Positions 61,793 to 64,000 of a DNA stretch of 64,000 nucleotides are shown here, one piece after another. How positions within the stretch are numbered: position 1 is the first letter of the stretch; every line of letters starts with the position of its first letter. Below the pieces are notes generated by a model that was given only the letters and a program-made list of their open reading frames with translations, was not told where the DNA came from and did not search any database. Origin of the DNA: Agromyces bauzanensis (GTDB lineage Bacteria > Actinomycetota > Actinomycetes > Actinomycetales > Microbacteriaceae); contig NZ_BMMD01000019.1 of NCBI RefSeq assembly GCF_014645655.1, positions 1 through 64,000 on the forward strand. Direction: 5' to 3'. The position numbers and the translations under genes are program-made.

Positions 61793-61807
61793 GGTGTGTG
61801 AGACCCG

Positions 61808-63706
61808 TCAGACCGTGGCGGGTGCCGTCGAGCTGAGGGCGGGCCGGAAGAACGCGACGAGCTCGTCGGTCGCGGCGACGGGGAGGACGTTCGCGACGTA
61901 GCCGTCGGGCCGCACCAGGACCACAGCGCCGGCACGGTCGATGCCGCGCTGGTCGAAGATGTCGTCTGCGGGGTCGGCGGCGTAGACCTTCTCGTAGTCG
62001 GTGAGCTGGAACGGCCCGACCTTGGGCAGGAACACCTCGGGCACCTGGCCGAGATCGACGCCCGTGTGGTCCTGCTGGTAGATCACCTTCACGTCGAACC
62101 ACGCATCGCGGTCGAGTCCGGCTGGAGTGGCCGTGACCGGCGAGCCGGGCGCGGTCGCGAGCCACTCGGCGAGGTCGGCGACGGCGGATGCCTCCCCGGC
62201 GCGTGCCTGGTCGGCGAACACGTAGATCCGCCAACGTCCGTCGGCCGTGGCGTGGTGGCCGAGGTGGATGGGGTTCGCGTCGCCGACCCGAACGACCGGG
62301 GCGGACTTGAAGCGCTTGCCGATCGGGAACCCGGTCGCGAGGTCCTGGTGGGCGCCCACGCCGATGATCATCGACGGCGTGTACTCGGTCATGAACCCGG
62401 CGGGGAACTCCGCGGTGCGTACGTAGAAGTCCTCGAGCTCCGACGGGTTGGCGAACTCCTCGGGCTTCTTCGCCATCATGGTCGACCATTCCCGGTCGAA
62501 GTCGATCAGGTTCTTCGCGACCACCTGACGCTCGGCGGAGTAGGTGCTGAGCAGGCTCTCCGGGCTGCGGCCCTCGAGCACGTGCCCGAGCTTCCAGCCG
62601 AGGTTCCAGCCGTCCTGCATCGACACGTTCATGCCCTGGCCGGCCTTCGCGCTGTGCGTGTGGCAGGCGTCGCCGGCGATGAACACCCGCGGCGTGCGCG
62701 TGCCGACCGCGTCGCCGACGAGGTCGTCGAACCGGTCGGTGAGGCGGTGACCCACCTCGTACACGCTATGCCACGCGACGTTCCTCACCTCGAGGGTGTA
62801 CGGGTGGATGATCGCGTTCGCCCGGCGGATGATCTCCTCGATCGGGGTCTCGCGCACCGCGCCGTAGTCGTCTTCGGACACCACGCCGAGGTCGACGTAC
62901 ATCCGGAACAGGAACCCGCCCTCACGCGGGATGAGCAGGATGTTGCCCGCCTCCGACTGGATCGAGCACTTGGTGCGGATGTCGGGAAAGTCGGTGACCG
63001 CGAGCACGTCCATCACGCCCCACGCGTGGTTGGCCTTGTCGCCCACCATGTGACATCCGATCGCCTCGCGCACCCGGCTGCGCGCACCATCGGCGCCCAT
63101 CACGTACTTCGCGCGCACGGTACGGTGCTGGCCCTCGTGCTTCCCCGCGGTATGGTGCAGGGTCACGGTGACCGGGTACTCGCCCTCGTCGGCGATCTCG
63201 AGGCCCACGAACTCGTAGCCGTAGTCGGGGGTCAGGCGGGTGGGCGAGTGCGCCGCGACCTCGGCGAAGTAGTCGAGCACACGCGCCTGGTTCACGATCA
63301 GGTGGGGGAACTCGCTGACCCCGGTCGGGTCGTCCTGGGTCACGGCCGCGCGCACGATGCGCGACGGCTCGGCGGGGTCGGGCTTCCAGAACGCCATCTC
63401 GGTGATGCGGTACGCCTCGGCGATGATCCGCTCGGCGAACCCGAACGCCTGGAACGTCTCGACGCTGCGGGCCTGGATGCCGTCGGCCTGGCCGATCACC
63501 AGCCGTCCGGAGCGACGCTCGACGATGCGGGTCGTGATGTTCGGGAACTGCGACAGCTGCGCCGCCGCGATCATGCCCGCAGGCCCCGTGCCCACGATCA
63601 GCACGTCGACCTCGTCGGGAAGCTCCTCCGGGCGGTCGATCCCGACCCCGGCAGCAGGCTTCACCCGCGGCTCTTCGGAAACATAACCGTGATGGTGGAA
63701 CTGCAC
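61808..63706 (-). CDS. FAD-dependent aromatic monooxygenase (phenol 2-monooxygenase type)
   Basis: 632 residues. VLIVGTGPAGMIAAAQLSQF (FAD GxGxxG, 36-55), the long substrate domain, RVFIAGDACHTHSAKAGQGM (GDAxH FAD motif) and a C-terminal thioredoxin-like phenol-hydroxylase domain (FQLTDYEKVYAADPADDIFD with DQRGIDRAGAVVLVRPDGYV). It hydroxylates a phenol or hydroxyphenyl acid with NAD(P)H and O2. AT-rich DNA upstream (63,707-63,800) likely carries its promoter. The downstream end is marked by the hairpin at 61,751. Confidence 0.92.
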   Translation of the reverse strand: MQFHHHGYVSEEPRVKPAAGVGIDRPEELPDEVDVLIVGTGPAGMIAAAQLSQFPNITTRIVERRSGRLVIGQADGIQARSVETFQAFGFAERIIAEAYRITEMAFWKPDPAEPSRIVRAAVTQDDPTGVSEFPHLIVNQARVLDYFAEVAAHSPTRLTPDYGYEFVGLEIADEGEYPVTVTLHHTAGKHEGQHRTVRAKYVMGADGARSRVREAIGCHMVGDKANHAWGVMDVLAVTDFPDIRTKCSIQSEAGNILLIPREGGFLFRMYVDLGVVSEDDYGAVRETPIEEIIRRANAIIHPYTLEVRNVAWHSVYEVGHRLTDRFDDLVGDAVGTRTPRVFIAGDACHTHSAKAGQGMNVSMQDGWNLGWKLGHVLEGRSPESLLSTYSAERQVVAKNLIDFDREWSTMMAKKPEEFANPSELEDFYVRTAEFPAGFMTEYTPSMIIGVGAHQDLATGFPIGKRFKSAPVVRVGDANPIHLGHHATADGRWRIYVFADQARAGEASAVADLAEWLATAPGSPVTATPAGLDRDAWFDVKVIYQQDHTGVDLGQVPEVFLPKVGPFQLTDYEKVYAADPADDIFDQRGIDRAGAVVLVRPDGYVANVLPVAATDELVAFFRPALSSTAPATV

Positions 63707-63853
63707 GGGAACTCCTCACTTCACTGTGCGTACTGGCGCCCTGGCTGCGTCTGCCCGTGTTCTATAATCGAACTCGGAATTCACATATCGCGCAATTGAT
63801 AGTAAGCGGATGCCGCGCGCCGGGCAAGTCGGCGTCTGTGCCGGGGCTTTGCA

Positions 63854-63888
63854 GGTTGAGGAGCGAGCGCAGCGAGCGTCTCGAAACC
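63854..63888. repeat. REP-like palindromic element
   Basis: GGTTGAGGAGCGAGCGCAGC followed by GAGCGTCTCGAAACC is an imperfect palindrome: GGTTnnG and CGAAACC ends with a GCGAGCGCAGCGAGC centre. I recall this sequence type, dispersed in intergenic DNA of Microbacteriaceae. It lies between two minus-strand genes. 63,707-63,853 holds the monooxygenase promoter region only. Confidence 0.65.
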
Positions 63889-63923
63889 CGAAGTCCGGGC
63901 ACTCCGAAGCGACCTCTGAGCTC

Positions 63924-64000
63924 TTACGGCGTCCACCACGGTCGCAGCGGGAGGTCGTCGACACCACCGCGGTCGTCGGTCTTGACCGCCAGCACCTGGT
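63924..64000 (-). CDS. C-terminal end of an unidentified gene (partial)
   Basis: A minus-strand frame enters from the window edge and ends with TAA at 63,924: QVLAVKTDDRGGVDDLPLRP then WWTP. The tail looks like a real C-terminus, and the direction matches the downstream monooxygenase, so it may belong to the same aromatic pathway. No family can be assigned from 25 residues. Confidence 0.5.
   Translation of the reverse strand, partial: QVLAVKTDDRGGVDDLPLRPWWTP

Noticed and set aside
1-64000. CRISPR arrays, tRNA, rRNA, intact insertion sequences or prophage
   Set aside because: No repeat-spacer pattern, no cloverleaf-type sequence, no transposase with catalytic motif and no phage structural gene was seen.

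Overview
The window is GC-rich DNA with the codon and word usage of a high-GC actinomycete. GCATCCG/GGATGCC words occur everywhere, GTG starts and ATGA/GTGA gene overlaps are frequent, and the gene families (DUF222-HNH endonuclease, ECF42 with a DGPF partner, deazaflavin-type nitroreductase, CGNR regulator) fit. The best guess is a Microbacteriaceae member, Agromyces-like; this is inference, not identification. No rRNA, tRNA, CRISPR array, intact transposase or prophage was seen.

Layout. 0-3.4 kb: a truncated HTH gene, an HTH antitoxin/nucleotidyltransferase toxin-like pair and an ABC1/UbiB kinase. 3.4-7 kb: relics of an HNH gene and an ACT-domain gene, an N5-(carboxyethyl)ornithine synthase-like dehydrogenase, then a divergent oxidoreductase/SigJ-like sigma pair separated by a 12-bp inverted repeat. 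7-12 kb: a small zincin, two DHFR-fold proteins, a frameshifted DGPF/ECF42 pair and a hipBA locus behind three evenly spaced operators. 12-18 kb: a DesK/NarL-type two-component system, a small membrane protein and a large protein of repeated beta-sandwich domains. 18-27 kb: metabolic genes (F420-type reductase, orphan EctB-like aminotransferase, SRPBCC/TetR pair, VOC protein, CGNR regulator divergent from a peroxiredoxin-SDR operon) mixed with dead genes. 27-37 kb: accessory DNA with a Phd/PIN toxin-antitoxin pair, a divergent type II restriction-modification pair, an intact DUF222-HNH gene and many relics. 37.7-42 kb: a gluzincin peptidase / metallo-beta-lactamase / DUF2235 hydrolase cluster. 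42.4-47 kb: a branched-chain amino-acid-type ABC transporter operon with a LivM-LivG fusion. 47-50 kb: cupin, MarR and azoreductase. 50.5-57 kb: an ABC exporter-like pair with a membrane-anchored subtilase and a helical membrane protein, divergent from a two-component system. 57-64 kb: quinone oxidoreductase, hydrolase, ion channel, bifunctional nuclease, MarR and a phenol-hydroxylase-type monooxygenase.

Two themes stand out. First, the window is a gene graveyard. Fragments of at least five gene families that also have an intact copy here (UbiB, DUF222-HNH, LivF, the HTH antitoxin, the VOC protein) lie elsewhere, in one case fused end to end (a livF relic joined to an antitoxin relic at 26,922/26,923). 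Several other genes carry single-base frameshifts, mostly at short homopolymers, so some may be sequence errors rather than decay. Second, two gene clusters look like coherent but uncharacterised systems: the peptidase/MBL/DUF2235 cluster, and the subtilase-ABC-two-component locus whose permease carries a long Ala-rich helical insert.

Regulation is unusually readable. Clear dyads or operator arrays sit upstream of hipBA, between the CGNR regulator and its peroxiredoxin operon, between marR and azoR, and between the SigJ-like gene and its divergent oxidoreductase. Two 18-bp perfect-stem hairpins mark operon ends at 26.7 and 61.8 kb.
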